Shown piece after piece: positions 25,029-36,180 of a stretch of 64,000 nt of DNA. This DNA is from Gonatopus flavifemur (taxonomy: Eukaryota > Arthropoda > Insecta > Hymenoptera > Dryinidae). The translations under genes were made by a program, and so were the position numbers. The notes under the pieces are model-generated. The model saw only the letters and a program-made list of their open reading frames with translations. It was not told the DNA's origin and searched no databases. Location of the stretch: positions 50,088,001 through 50,152,000 of the forward strand of contig JAFFJZ010000001.1 in the NCBI GenBank assembly GCA_018340375.1, in the 5' to 3' direction. Each line of letters starts with the position of its first letter. The stretch's first letter is position 1.

Positions 25029-25567
25029 CAGGATGTTTCAGAATTCATTATTCGGATTTCTATGTTGTATTCTGCAGCCAAAACGGAACAATATCCCGTT
25101 TGAAAAGAATTTTTTAGTTTTTTTTCCAAATCCAAATAACTCAACAGCATTGTGTTCTACATTCTCGACCCTAACATTATCCTCCGAGTTGGAAAACGCC
25201 GGATCTCTGGAGAAAGAATTCAAATGTCCTATCATTCTTTGTTTCGGAGCTACAGCGATTTGAAATTTTCTGGCTTATAGCCAATCAGAATTCAGCAACT
25301 TTGAATTACTACAGCTCCGAAGGGAAGAATGATAGGATAATTGAATTTTTTCTCACAGATCCGGCGTTTTTCAACTTAGAGAATGATGTTAGAATCGAGA
25401 ATGTAGGACGCAATGCTGTTGAGTTATTTGGATTCGAAAAAAAAATCTAAAAGTGCTCATAGCTCAAAAACTAAGCCTCCAAAAAATTTCTTTCAAACGG
25501 GAAGTTATTGCATTTTGCTTGCGAAATATACCACAGGAATCCGAATGATGAATTCTGAAACACCCTG
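25029..25567. mobile_element. 539-bp palindromic element, CAGGATGTTTCAG ends
   Basis: CAGGATGTTTCAGAATTCAT is mirrored by ATGAATTCTGAAACACCCTG, with TA on each side (25027-25028, 25568-25569). The arms of about 250 bp are imperfect inverted copies: GTTGGAAAACGCCGGATCTC is mirrored by AGATCCGGCGTTTTTCAAC. Frames on both strands here are by-products of the palindrome. A second copy lies at 42479-43301. Confidence 0.75.
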
Positions 25568-25738
25568 TATGAGTTAACACATGGAGATATAAGAATAGGT
25601 ATTCATCAGTGAACGCTTTGTCTCGAACAATAAGACACCTTCTTCGTTATTATTTTTTAATGAGGAAATTGATTGTTTCCAACTTTAGATAAGTCATGAA
25701 TGCAAGGAATATTTGTATGGATTCAATTGTGTATAATA

Positions 25739-26109
25739 CACGGAGAGAAAAAATTTGCTGACGCAGCAAATCGAGGGATTATATATAGAATAGCAAAATG
25801 TTTTGCTGACCTAGCTAAAAATTGGCTATAACAGCAATCGTGTTAGCCACGACAGCAATTTTTTTAGCTGTGGCAGCAAAAAATGTTGGCTCCACCAGCA
25901 AATTTTCCGTATTATATACAGAATAGCAAACAAATTTTGCTGGGATAGCAAACATTTTTTGCTGCCACAGCTAAAAATTCGCTGTCGCAGCTAACAAGAT
26001 TGCTGGAACGGCAAATAGTTTGCTGTCACAGCAAAAAATTTGCTGCTCTGGCAAAAGGAACCCAGCAAAAGTAGATTTCGCTGCCACAGCGAATTCCTTT
26101 TTCTCCGTG
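25739..26109. repeat. CACGGAGA-ended element made of TGCTG/CAGCA palindromic words
   Basis: It starts CACGGAGAGAAAAAATTTGC and ends GAATTCCTTTTTCTCCGTG, with TA at 25737-25738 and 26110-26111. Between them a palindromic word of about 22 bp (TTTGCTG, a few bases, CAGCAAA) is repeated more than ten times with variations, for example TTTTTTGCTGCCACAGCTAA and TTTGCTGTCACAGCAAAA. It is palindromic both as a whole and at word level. Partial relatives are at 23965 and 47228. Confidence 0.75.
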
Positions 26110-26413
26110 TATTAATAGAGTTTTTATTCGTTACTTTCGTTCAAGTATTTAGACACGGATTTAATGCGGTTTAAGACCCGCATTGTTGCAGAAAAGGAGA
26201 AACTTCATGATTCTATAATAGGGTCTCTGATTCAACGAATAATAAGGAAATAAAAGTTCCGAACTCGAAGCTGAAATTGGAAATATCAATCGAAATAATG
26301 ATAAAAATCAGAACCTGTGATTGGAATATTCAATTCCACTCTCTCTTTCTCTCTCTCGGTGTATCTCTGCCAAATGATATAAGACAATACAAAGATTTTG
26401 CAGAGCTATTCAA
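26110..26413. other. AT-rich sequence with TC microsatellite
   Basis: Contains a CTCTCTTTCTCTCTCTC run near 26340. No gene. Confidence 0.4.
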
Positions 26414-26713
26414 ATGAATCACTTCATAATGCGGATATATTTATCTCACAACATAAAACTTGGCCCACTCTTGATTCTCGTAATCGTTTTTTCACAATGC
26501 TGCACCATCGAATCATTGCTCGCGAATCGTAAACCGTTAATGTTTGTTCACTTATACATCATTTGGAATAATATTGATATATGCATAGGAGAATTTATCG
26601 ACCTTCTTCTACAGGTGGTTCATTTATCGAGTTTTATTTCTTCATATGTCAAGGTTATAACGGATTTCTTTTTTTACATTTCGTATCAAATATCTTCGCT
26701 GTATTGGGAATAA
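26414..26713 (+). CDS. Hypothetical small secreted or membrane protein
   Basis: An ATG start and 99 codons. Residues about 15-28 (KLGPLLILVIVFSQ) form a hydrophobic core followed by CCTIES, like a signal peptide with its cleavage region. Further hydrophobic stretches follow. No family was recognised. A CAG-GTGGTT at about 26613-26621 could be a splice donor. It loosely resembles the frame at 10251 in order of hydrophobic core, C-T-IES, K..F.H...II. Chance cannot be excluded. Confidence 0.2.
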   Translation: MNHFIMRIYLSHNIKLGPLLILVIVFSQCCTIESLLANRKPLMFVHLYIIWNNIDICIGEFIDLLLQVVHLSSFISSYVKVITDFFFYISYQISSLYWE

Positions 26714-27062
26714 ATGAAAAAAAAAAACTGTCGGATAACGAGGAAAAAAATTGAATGAGCATTTTCACACATTCATAATTGAGTCTGGAGTGTTAGAGTT
26801 ATTGATATTTCGGTCTTCATGTGATACATATGGTGAAAGCTTGTCGGAACATGAATTTTTATGATATTGTTCTTGTAATGTAATTTGTAAGAAACGAAGG
26901 TTATTTCTGTAATACTTTGTATGGAACTACGTACGAAGAGATTGTATATCAATAACATTGCACCACGTTCAATGGGAAAATTCAAGTCATCTGAACGTAA
27001 GGGAAGAATAAAATATATTGATTTTTTCTCACACGTAATCCTTCATCAATTTTTCCTCTCTG

Positions 27063-27359
27063 CACTGACAGAAGAACGATCTGGTTGGAACATTCGTGGT
27101 CGCGATAACTTGAATTCTGGTTCAATTCACTAGGAAATGTGGTTGTGATGTCCAGAAAAAATGGTCGAAGCCAAAATTAACTACATATTCTGGTTATCAC
27201 ACCAAAAAAAGAATCTGGTTTTCCTAGCCTGAAAAATGTAGTTAATTTTTGCTTCAACCACTTTTTCTGAACATCACAATCACATTTCCTGGTGAATCGA
27301 ACCAGATTTCAAGTTAGTGCGACCACGAATATTTCAACCAGGTTGTTTTTCTGTCAATG
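27063..27359. repeat. Palindromic MITE, CACTGACAG ends
   Basis: CACTGACAGAAGAACGATCT is mirrored by AGGTTGTTTTTCTGTCAATG. GGAACATTCGTGGTCGCG is mirrored by GCGACCACGAATATTTC, and AAATGTGGTTGTGATGTCC by ATCACAATCACATTTCC. A second copy split by a mariner lies at 38707-40192. The right end abuts the CGAG element at 27361. Confidence 0.75.
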
Positions 27360-27360
27360 T

Positions 27361-27617
27361 GCGAGTACTCGAAATTTTCGAGTATACCTGAGTCGAGTCG
27401 AGTATTTTGTATACTACTCGAAATTTTCGAGTCACTCGATAATCTTCGAGTAATTCATTGATTTTCTTAGAATTATCATGAATCACCATTCGCAAAGGGT
27501 TGAATATCCTTAGAGAACATGAGAGATCGTTATCCACTATCACATATAGATTATATTCATATTCATATATATATACTTTTCGAGTACTCGACTCGACTCG
27601 AAAAAATCACTACTCGT
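27361..27617. repeat. CGAG-rich hAT-like MITE, copy A
   Basis: GCGAGTACTCGAAATTTTCG at the left and GAAAAAATCACTACTCG at the right, with internal palindromes (TCGAAATTTTCGA twice; CTCGACTCGACTCG). It aligns over its whole length with copy B at 60541-62886, which is interrupted by a transposon. Copy A therefore shows the uninterrupted state. Confidence 0.7.
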
Positions 27618-28884
27618 ATCTCCCTAATAAAAATCATACTGAAGAAAATTCAAATTACAATTTGATTTGAAATAAATATTGAATTTCATTCCAAATCAAC
27701 TTCCCTGTTTCGGTAATTATTCATTACAGAAAGATAAACAGAAAAAAAACAAGCTGCCGAATTAGGTTCAATATTTTATAGGAATTAGGGTTATCATTAC
27801 CTTCACAATCCCTATGGGATGGTAACGGTGGTGACAAGGGTAACGGGCTTGATATCAAATGAATACTCAGAACAAACAAAAAAAGCCTCATCACAGTCGG
27901 CGAAGTTTTGTATATTACCATGAGCAGAGACCTTTATCCACTCTACGGACAACTCGTTTAAATTACCATGGACTTAACATTAGGAGTCTTCAACTCCCCA
28001 AGCAACTTCACCGTCAAAGTATTGTAGATATATTTTAATTAGAGAGTTTTGTTATTGTTTGTTTCACGTCAAAGTTGTGATGAAATTTTTATATTTCAAA
28101 CGTCCGACCCTTTACCCTCATTTTTGGAAAAAAAACCTCAGAGTGCAGATGAAATCAGATTATCTCACAATTTCTGTATGTAATATCGCACGATCCAGTA
28201 ATGGATCGTAAAGTGATTCAACTTCGTGTATAATATTATGAACTGTAAAATTTTCTCATCAAAGTACAGAGAAAATTGAGATGGCAATTTTTGAATCAAT
28301 TAACAATGACGGGTATGAAGTATGTGAGAACTTCGTATGTGAGTATACTTCCAGTATATCCTTACGCTAAGATTCTGACATCGTAATTTATAAGATAATA
28401 CTCTCTCTGCTCGTGACATCCTACCTTACAACCTGTCATAGAACGGTACACGTTTAGCACTTATAATACATATTTTTGATGGTATTTCGAAATTTACTGC
28501 ACATTGTGCACTACAATGATGTTCAAATAATACGTATATCATGTAGACACGTTTTGAAAACGAAATATTAATCCATTCATTTTAATTGAGGACTTTTTCA
28601 CTCTCACGTTGAATACATTTCAATAGAGGAAAATCATGTGAATTTAATTTAATTTCAATTGGTAAAGAGGTAAGGTGGTGCTGGCATTAACGTGCTGAAC
28701 GTTCGAGAATCTACCAAGAAGTGATACCGTCCATACCAAGTGCATGATCAGGAGAAGAAGAAAGTAGTAACTGCATTTATGTTCAGACTACTACAACCAT
28801 TTGCACCTCTCTGTAGGAAAACCTGAATCCTCTGCTACCATATGTTGTCAAAGAAATCTATACGTGGATGAAAACTTTTGGTAT
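27618..28884. other. AT-rich sequence, no gene recognised
   Basis: No frame or repeat worth naming was seen. Confidence 0.45.
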
Positions 28885-29432
28885 TTTTTCAGATAAATTT
28901 TACTGAATTTTAAGAACTTCAACTAAACCCGAGTCAAAAAGTCAAACCTGATTCAGCTCTGATTCGTTGCGCATTACGGAGTGAATCAGGTTTGATTTAA
29001 TTTTTCACCCTGATCCCGCCCTGTTCTCGACCTCACTGAGAAAAAGCATTTAGTTCAATATTAGACAGCTAGAAAATGTAGTCACGCTAAATGAAAGTTC
29101 AGTTGAACCAGATAAATTACACCTAAATTTTAGTTGCCGCAGCTAGATACCTTTTTCACAGTGCTGATCTTGCTTTTAACATTCTTATTCAATCTGATGT
29201 CAACTTTTTTTCGATCCGATCAAACTCTGGATCGTTGCGTATTACGGTGTTGATCAGGCTTCAAAAAGTATGACAATTCTCCGACTCTGGAATTTCGGAG
29301 CTTATTCTGCAATTTCAGTACAGTTTCTTAGAATATCGTTCAACGAAATCTTTCTGAAAATTCAGAAGAAGTGGATGTAAAAAATTACACTCACATTTTC
29401 TGAATTTTCAGAAGGAATTTGTTTAAAGTGAG
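28885..29432. repeat. Composite: family A MITE halves around two inserted repeats
   Basis: Family A-like pieces lie at both edges (ttttactgaattttaag near 28900; ACATTTTCTGAATTTTCAG near 29392). Between them are two related GTTGCGyATTACGG hairpin units about 270 bp apart; the first is TCAAACCTGATTCA, loop, TGAATCAGGTTTGA. A small palindrome at 29034-29164 (CACTGAGAAAAAG, mirrored loosely by CTTTTTCACAGTG) lies between these units. The order of insertion is inferred. Confidence 0.4.
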
Positions 29433-29511
29433 TGTTGCACAATGCGGAAGAACATTTACATTCAATAAAAATAACAAATCTTCCCACACGGAAAAAAGGG
29501 AACACTACTTG

Positions 29512-30447
29512 CGAGGGGCCTTTCACTCTGGAATCGATTCCATATTAAACAACTTATCCGGTGATTCTTGTTGATTACCTGTGATTTTGATTCACACGAT
29601 GATTCCACTCAATAAAGTAGACCAGAATCAAGCTGCGAATTCGAAGCATCGATGAAAGTGATTCCAACGCTTTCGAGCTAAAGTTGACACGAGTACGGGA
29701 AAACGGTCTGATTCTCCCTGAGCCCGCGCTGATTCCGTAATAATTTTGTTATTTTACTTGTATCTTTGACTAGCTGTTCGAGTACATTGATTTTTGTTCT
29801 TGATTTTCCTTCGGTTTACTCAGTTTCATGCTTAAATTAATTAAATTAACAGACTGAAAAATTGCAGAGTTATATTACTCAATAATGAAACTTTTCCAGC
29901 TGTAAATTTTTTTTCAACTTTCAAGTACTATTTCATACCAAATTTTCTCTCGGAATCAAGATTCAAGACAAGAGTTTCTAATTTAATTAACTTTCAACAT
30001 GCTAAAAGCATGAAACCCCTCTCGGTGTGCAGTTGGATTCAATTTCTGCAACTTTTCGAGAACTTATGGCGCTACATGGTTTGTTTATGCCACTGATTTC
30101 GAATGTATTCATCAATTATTTATTCGATCAAAACACGTGGACTGATCACGTGTGGACACACGTGGACTCACGAACTTTGTTGAGTACGTACCGATTTGCC
30201 TCGACTCGCTCTGACTCGTATAAAAATCCCTTGATCTGGGACTGATGGGAGTGATTGTCGGTGAGTTCGTTGATTCCAACTGATTCCGTACTGTTCCAAC
30301 TCATCGTCTCGATTCTGTACTAGTCGAATTTGTGTTCTTGATTCCACTGAACCAAGAATTACATCGTTGAGTTCTATAACTGAAGTTCGATTCGGAATCG
30401 ATTCTGAATCGACGAAACTCAGTGATTCCAGAGTGAAAGGCCCCTCG
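29512..30447. mobile_element. Non-autonomous hAT-like element, 936 bp
   Basis: Perfect 24-bp inverted repeats, starting CGAGGGGCCTTTCACTCTGG and ending the mirror CCAGAGTGAAAGGCCCCTCG, are flanked by identical octamers ACTACTTG (29504-29511 and 30448-30455). The 8-bp duplication is the hAT hallmark. No frame inside resembles a hAT transposase, so it must be moved in trans. The sub-terminal regions are rich in GATTCC/GGAATC words on both strands, as expected of transposase-binding repeats. Intact ends and a perfect duplication suggest recent insertion. Confidence 0.85.
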
Positions 30448-30455
30448 ACTACTTG

Positions 30456-33367
30456 TTATTGTGAATGACAACGATCGGTTGAAAAACAAATGAAAACACG
30501 CTCGGATAATGAGAATTAGCGCGATCACAGTGATGGGTATTGTAATAAAATTCGTCAATGCTGACTGGACAATAATGAGGACTGGGAAACGCAATTCTGC
30601 ATGGAATGAATTTGAGTTTCAATATATTTTTGTGATTCACCAGCGAAATACAGGATTATTTAATCATTCATCATGATAGTTTATCAACAATATATAATCT
30701 CTTCCAGTGTAATAATTCTGTTTGAATGTGAATTCAAGTGATTTCACCTTTAAGTAGATGTGCCTTTACAGCACAAAAAACCTTTTTCATAAAAATATTT
30801 CTTTCACTGTGTGATACAGCATGATATATGAACATATGTCATAAGTAACAAACACTTGATCCCTTACGTCTTGGAGTAAAATTTCTCTGAAGCTTATATA
30901 ATCTTATGAAAGAAATTCTTCTTCTCGTATGAAATGAGTCGCATGAGACTTTATCTACCGCGGAAATCTCAGTTCATTCCACGTGACGCGTTCTTTCTTC
31001 TATCGTTGAGCGGAATGTAAATGCACATGTACATATTCTCTCAACGTGACATAAGAAATTGTATTCAACCTCATTTCATGGAGAATTGATTCCTATTTTG
31101 GTTATCCTCTACACTTCAATCTGAGATATGAAAGTCTCTTCACTACTTCTCCACTCCAGCGAAGAAACTGATGCGATTTATTCGCCATAAACTAAGATGA
31201 CGACATGCTCTGATTTGACATGGAGTTGAGCATGGTTATCGTTAACCATTGAACTCATCAATTAATTTCTATGGATCATCAATGATCTGAAAAATGTATA
31301 GGGATTTTTTTTTCGTGGACAATGGATGTGATGTTTCTTCAGGACGCAGTCTAAACTTCTCAACTGTATTCATATCAAAATATACTTCCAAAGTAGAATA
31401 GTGTCATCTTTCACAATAAATGGACAATAGAGTTCCATTGTCTTCCTGGATTCGTTATTATCGTGCTACAGGATAAACGCAGAATGTATTCAAAGGGAAG
31501 ATCCTTAGCTACGGATACATCCTTTCTTGTTATACGTTGTTCGGAATAGTTTGAATGATCGTACAAAATGTGTGAGTTGATCTGAACAGAACTATTCATT
31601 CTCCGGATAACGCACGGTTCATGCAATTCTATCCGGCTTTGTTTTCATTTTCTATAATAATAAACACGAGAGAGGGATAAGGAATTTCATGGATTCATGT
31701 GATTGTGATCTCTACTGGATAAGATTCCAGAGATTCGCTATTCCTTGCGATTTCGAAATTGATCGAGGAGAGAGAAAACCAAAAGAATATCTGTGATCAT
31801 TTTTTCAATTGACTGGCCTGTAATTTTGCAAACTCTCTGAAAATTTGATAAAATAAAATGAAATTTAGGAAAACAAATTTCGATTCGAAATTCTACCTCA
31901 AGGGCATGTGTGTGTCTTCACTTCTCAAGTTAGGGATTTATTTGAAGTGATTAAAATGTTATTCACTGAATACGATCAATATTCGAGATGAAGAAAAGTT
32001 CTTCCCTCATAAACTATAGAGCTGGAGTTTATTATGGAAAGGAGGAAACAATATACATAATTCTGACAGTGTAGGAAAACTTAAAGGCCCAGTTTATGCA
32101 TGCCAATTATTCTCCAAGTGTTATTTGTACACTGTGAAAAATATTCAGAAATCTCCCATACCTTTGTGGAGAAAATTTTCCATATTTGTATGGTAAAAGT
32201 GAATTCTCGTACAGATATGAAATTTCTCACATAAAATGACATGAAAATTATTATCTTTGTAGGATTTTTACTGGAAATTTTTAGGACTCCCCCCAGATAT
32301 GTATGGAAAATTTTCTATCCGCGTATGTGTTAATTACTTCACATACATGTATATATACAGTTCCCCATATAAATTTTTTACGAAGCATGCACAAAGAAAA
32401 TCATCATCAAACGGGTTGAAATCTTTTGCACTAATGTTTTTATCGTAACGAAACAAGGCAACAGTATCATGAGAATTTATAATTAGATGCAACGAGATGA
32501 ATACAGATCTTTTGAAGTTTCAGATTTAGATTCATTCATCGTATTCTATTCTATATAATTTGATGAAAAGAAAACAGAAAATTTAATAATTTGTCGGTTC
32601 TCATTTATATCTCATTTTTCTCCCAATGTCTCTTTAATTTTGAATTGCTTTGTGCTTGAAAGGCTTGTTCATTTCGTCGAATCTTCAGGATGAAACTAAT
32701 CAAGTACACGGATGCAGTATACAATTTAATTACTCTATAAATTTGTTCATATTTGTGAATTTATTAAATATTCTAGTTGGGACGTCGATTCAACAATATC
32801 ACTCAACGTCATCACTCTCTCATCATTTTGTTATATTGGATATTAAATTATCCAATTGAATTCAAATGGATTATGAAGTATATGTTCAGCAAGAATATGC
32901 TCTGTGATAGATAATTAGGAATAATTTATGCGTTCCTTGAATATTTGTGAGGTGTGGATTGGTATCGTGCATTAGTACAGTTTATCTACTTTGAACTTTG
33001 TTAATCCTACATTGTAAAAACTACGGGAAGTTTCCCCTTACTCCAGTTCCCTGGTCACGAGGGAGTTTTTGTCCGTTGGGTGTTTAAATTCTTTGCGAGT
33101 GAAGAAAAGTCCCCAAAGAAAAACTCAGGCTTGGAGAATGAGTAGAGTAATTTCTAGTGGAAAAGTGACCCTTGTGGGCCTTTCACTCGCCACCCTGTTA
33201 CAAATAATCTATAAAACCTCATTGACGAATGGGAAAATTAATAGGTTTCAATGAAATTCAAGGATATTCAATCAGAAATTTCACCATTCGTAATAGGATT
33301 CAATAGAATGTTTCCACCTGGGCGGTTCCAGGGTTTTCAAACAGGATACACGGTTCACAGATCACTG
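30456..33367. other. AT-rich sequence, no gene recognised
   Basis: A weak CACTGTGAAAAAT-type palindrome may span 32131-32389 (GGAGAAAATTTTCCATA mirrored by TATGGAAAATTTTCTA). At 33000-33200 the words gggaagtttcccc and gggcctttcactcg recall the 35311 element and the hAT ends. Nothing coding was recognised. Confidence 0.35.
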
Positions 33368-34693
33368 CCCGAGTAGAAGTGTGAATCTGGTACCGATCCG
33401 ATTTACCCTAAGCCAGATCCGGTATGGATATGGGTAATCGGATTGGGCCCGGAGGTAATGTGTAACGCTTTATTTCATCCGGGCTGGATCCGGGTCAAAT
33501 CCAGGCACTTGATTCGAGCCTGATCCAGCAACTAAATTCGGGCGTGATAAATTTTCCTCCACGTTTCTGATAGAGATGTGGTTATTCTATTTCAAACAGG
33601 TTACTTGATGCGGTTCAAATTGGTTGATCCATAACCTCGTGATTGAATTTTTTATAAAAAAATCATCAACAAATTCAATTTTTGATAATGTTTTCAACTT
33701 GACATTTTCTACGCGAATACCGCGATAGTCCAAGTCCACTTACATTTAAACATCAAAGTACAATTATTATTTACTCAACATGTAACAACATAGTTTATGA
33801 ACAATCTGATCAATATTTTCATTCCTCTCCTAACCTAAAAAATATTTGTCGTTTAATACATTATCGCAAATCGCACGCTACAGATGAATGGTTGAGCGAG
33901 GTATATATATCAATGAATAGATACAACCAGCACTCGCGAGAAACCTCAGTCATTCGGTGTCGTATCAAAAATTTGATGGTATCCCGGAGTTTATCAGTGG
34001 CGGATTGAAATTTGTATAATTCTAGGGGCATTTCAAAAAAGTTTACTTGCATTCATTCTGAGTTTTCTTATTAGGGCGGAGATTAGGTTCGTCGCATCTG
34101 GACATGAATGTGTTAACATTATTTGTATCTGACTCCCTTCAGAAAAACTAATTTGAGTCTGATGAGATTTCAAAAAGCTCGCCTTGTTAAGGTCGCAATA
34201 AGGTCTGCCTCTTCCGGATTGGATGATGATTTCCTCAATCTGTGCCTCGTCTAGTGAACTGATCAAGGGTGAATAAGGTTGAATAAGGCTTTTCTTATTA
34301 GGACGCAGATCAGGTTAGTCATATCCGGACCTGATTAAAATTATCTGCATCCGACTCCAATCAGGAGGACTGATCAGATCCGGATGAGACTGAATGAGGT
34401 TTTGCTTATCAAGGCGCGGATTAGGTTAGCCACATTCGGACCTGATTCAAATTTTCCGCATCTGGCCCCAATCAGGGAACGGATCAGGGCCAGATAGATT
34501 TTTATAGGGTCAACCTGATTAGAACTATCATCAGGTTATCCTCATTGGGGCCGGATCTGGAATCCCTGATAGGTTTTTATCTACACGGACCTGGTCAGGC
34601 CCAGATATGAAGCCCCATATGGGACATCCCATTTCACAGCCGGATCCGGTCCGGACCACTTTAGAGCTTACCGGATAAGAATTTCTACTCGGG
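33368..34693. mobile_element. 1.3-kb element with CCCGAGTAGAA ends
   Basis: CCCGAGTAGAAGTGTG at the left is mirrored by AATTTCTACTCGGG at the right. The inner sequence near both ends is GC-richer with related GGATCCGG/CCGGATC words (gccggatccggtccgg near 34640). The middle is AT-rich, followed by the tandem array 34063-34515. No transposase frame. The ends resemble those at 5136, 35985, 43339 and 53124. Confidence 0.5.
34063..34515. repeat. Tandem array, four units of about 111-116 bp
   Basis: Unit-aligned starts: CTTATTAGGGCGGAGATTAG (34067), CTTGTTAAGGTCGCAATAAG (34183), CTTATTAGGACGCAGATCAG (34294), CTTATCAAGGCGCGGATTAG (34405). Each continues with RCATCYGGACYTGAT-like and ATCAG words. 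The units are diverged; part of a fifth may follow. Confidence 0.65.
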
Positions 34694-35310
34694 TGGGGGA
34701 GATAAAAATTCCGATAATAAAATAGATTTTCGAAATAGAAGTGAATGAAAATATGATTAGATGACACCGGACAACAGTATCAAGGCTCTGTCAAGTTGAG
34801 TATTCTCGTCAGGCATTATGGGTAATGTAAATGACGTGTGAATACACTCTTAATGCATACACCCACACCACTGAGAATGAAGTTGTGTTTGTCACATGCG
34901 AACACGTAGGTGGTATAAATAATCCTGTTGGTAATAACAAAGAATCAACTGAAAACCTCAAAGTAATGTATTTCTCATTTTTGTTGGGTTAAAAAGAGAT
35001 TGAGAAGAATAACTCTTATTTTCCTGTAATCCAAAATGAATGAAGAAAGATGATGGAAAAATGATTCTTAATCATACTTATGAACAAGAAAATACCAGTA
35101 TCCTTTTTAGAGGAAGATATGAAAAATGAAATTTCAATCATCTCTTCAACTTCTTCTGTATTTTTATTACACATTGATTGATTCGAAACTTTCGAATTCA
35201 CTTGTTCATGCAATGAATTCCGTTCAAATTAGAGAAAAAAGTCCTCCGATCCTGTTCTTTGTAACGAGGGTTCAACAAGGTGATTCAATGATATCCGAAT
35301 GTTGAATATA
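34694..35310. other. AT-rich sequence, no gene recognised
   Basis: No frame or repeat of note was seen. Confidence 0.4.
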
Positions 35311-35563
35311 CACTGTAAAAATGTGGGGAGTTTTCCTCCACACTTTTGGTGGATTTCGTCCCTTCGTCGCGGGGGAAATGTTTATCCATAAAAAATTTAA
35401 GGATTTTTCCACCACTTTGAGGAATTATTTTGTTCTTTGGGTGTTGAATCCTCCACAAATGAAGGACAAGTCCACCAAATTATGGTGAAAAATTCCCCAT
35501 CTGTGGAGGAACTTTGCTGCCATCACTTTTTGGGGGAAAATTCCACAATCATTTTTTACAGTG
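35311..35563. repeat. Palindromic MITE, CACTGTAAAAATG ends (family F)
   Basis: CACTGTAAAAATGTGGGGAG is mirrored by AATCATTTTTTACAGTG, with TTTTCCTCCACAC mirrored by GTGGAGGAAC. Arm words are GGAAAATTCC and CCTCCAC. TA precedes the left end. An inverted, shortened copy lies at 59220-59460. Confidence 0.7.
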
Positions 35564-35984
35564 CTTATCAAGGGAAATTGATTAAGAGTGTGTGTTGAGA
35601 TTTAAGTTATTGTAAATGAACAATATTCATAAATATGCCGTACAGGACATTTTTTGTCGCTCCTCAATTCATCCACCATGTATCCACATTTTTATCTCAT
35701 CTACTCCGCCTCCACGGAGATGCGACGTGGACATCGGTGGTGGTGCCGTTAGAGATCATTTTTCATTATGCGGCCGAGCTTTCTTCATATGCAACGGGAT
35801 AGTTTATTCATTTAATGAATCATCGTGAACGAATTCACCATTCAGAGCCGGATTTGGAAATTCTGTGTTCCTTTGCAACGCACGTATGACAAAAGATTGG
35901 TGGAAGAGGAAAACGAAATTTCAAAATCCGGCGCTGTTACCATTCATCAATAAATCCAAGTATCGCTAGATGATCAAGATACTA
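35564..35984. other. No gene recognised
   Basis: The 70-codon frame at 35616-35828 is slightly GC-richer than its surroundings (PPPRRCDVDIGGG) but has no known motif. Confidence 0.35.
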
Positions 35985-36178
35985 CCCTGATGAAAAAATG
36001 TATCTGAAAATCTCTGGAAATTTCTTTGAATTTCACTAAAAACCTCTGGAAAAATGTGGAAAGAAAGATTCTGGAAAAAATCTGAGAAACTATGAACATC
36101 TCTGAAATCCTCTGAAAAACTCTTCACTGAAAACTTTTGAAATTTTCAGAGATTTTCGGAGACATTTTTCCACTAGGG
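35985..36178. repeat. Palindromic MITE with CCCTGATGAAAA ends and TA duplication
   Basis: CCCTGATGAAAAAATGT is mirrored by ACATTTTTCCACTAGGG. TCTGAAAATCTCTGGAAATT is mirrored by AATTTTCAGAGATTTTCGGA. TA lies at 35983-35984 and 36179-36180. Of the CCCTAGT-ended elements this has the clearest TA duplication. Confidence 0.65.
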
Positions 36179-36180
36179 TA

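Noticed and set aside
25739..26109. CRISPR-like array (regular short repeats)
   Set aside because: Repeat words are themselves palindromic and vary, spacers are not unique sequences of constant length, and the element has transposon ends with TA duplication in a eukaryotic setting.
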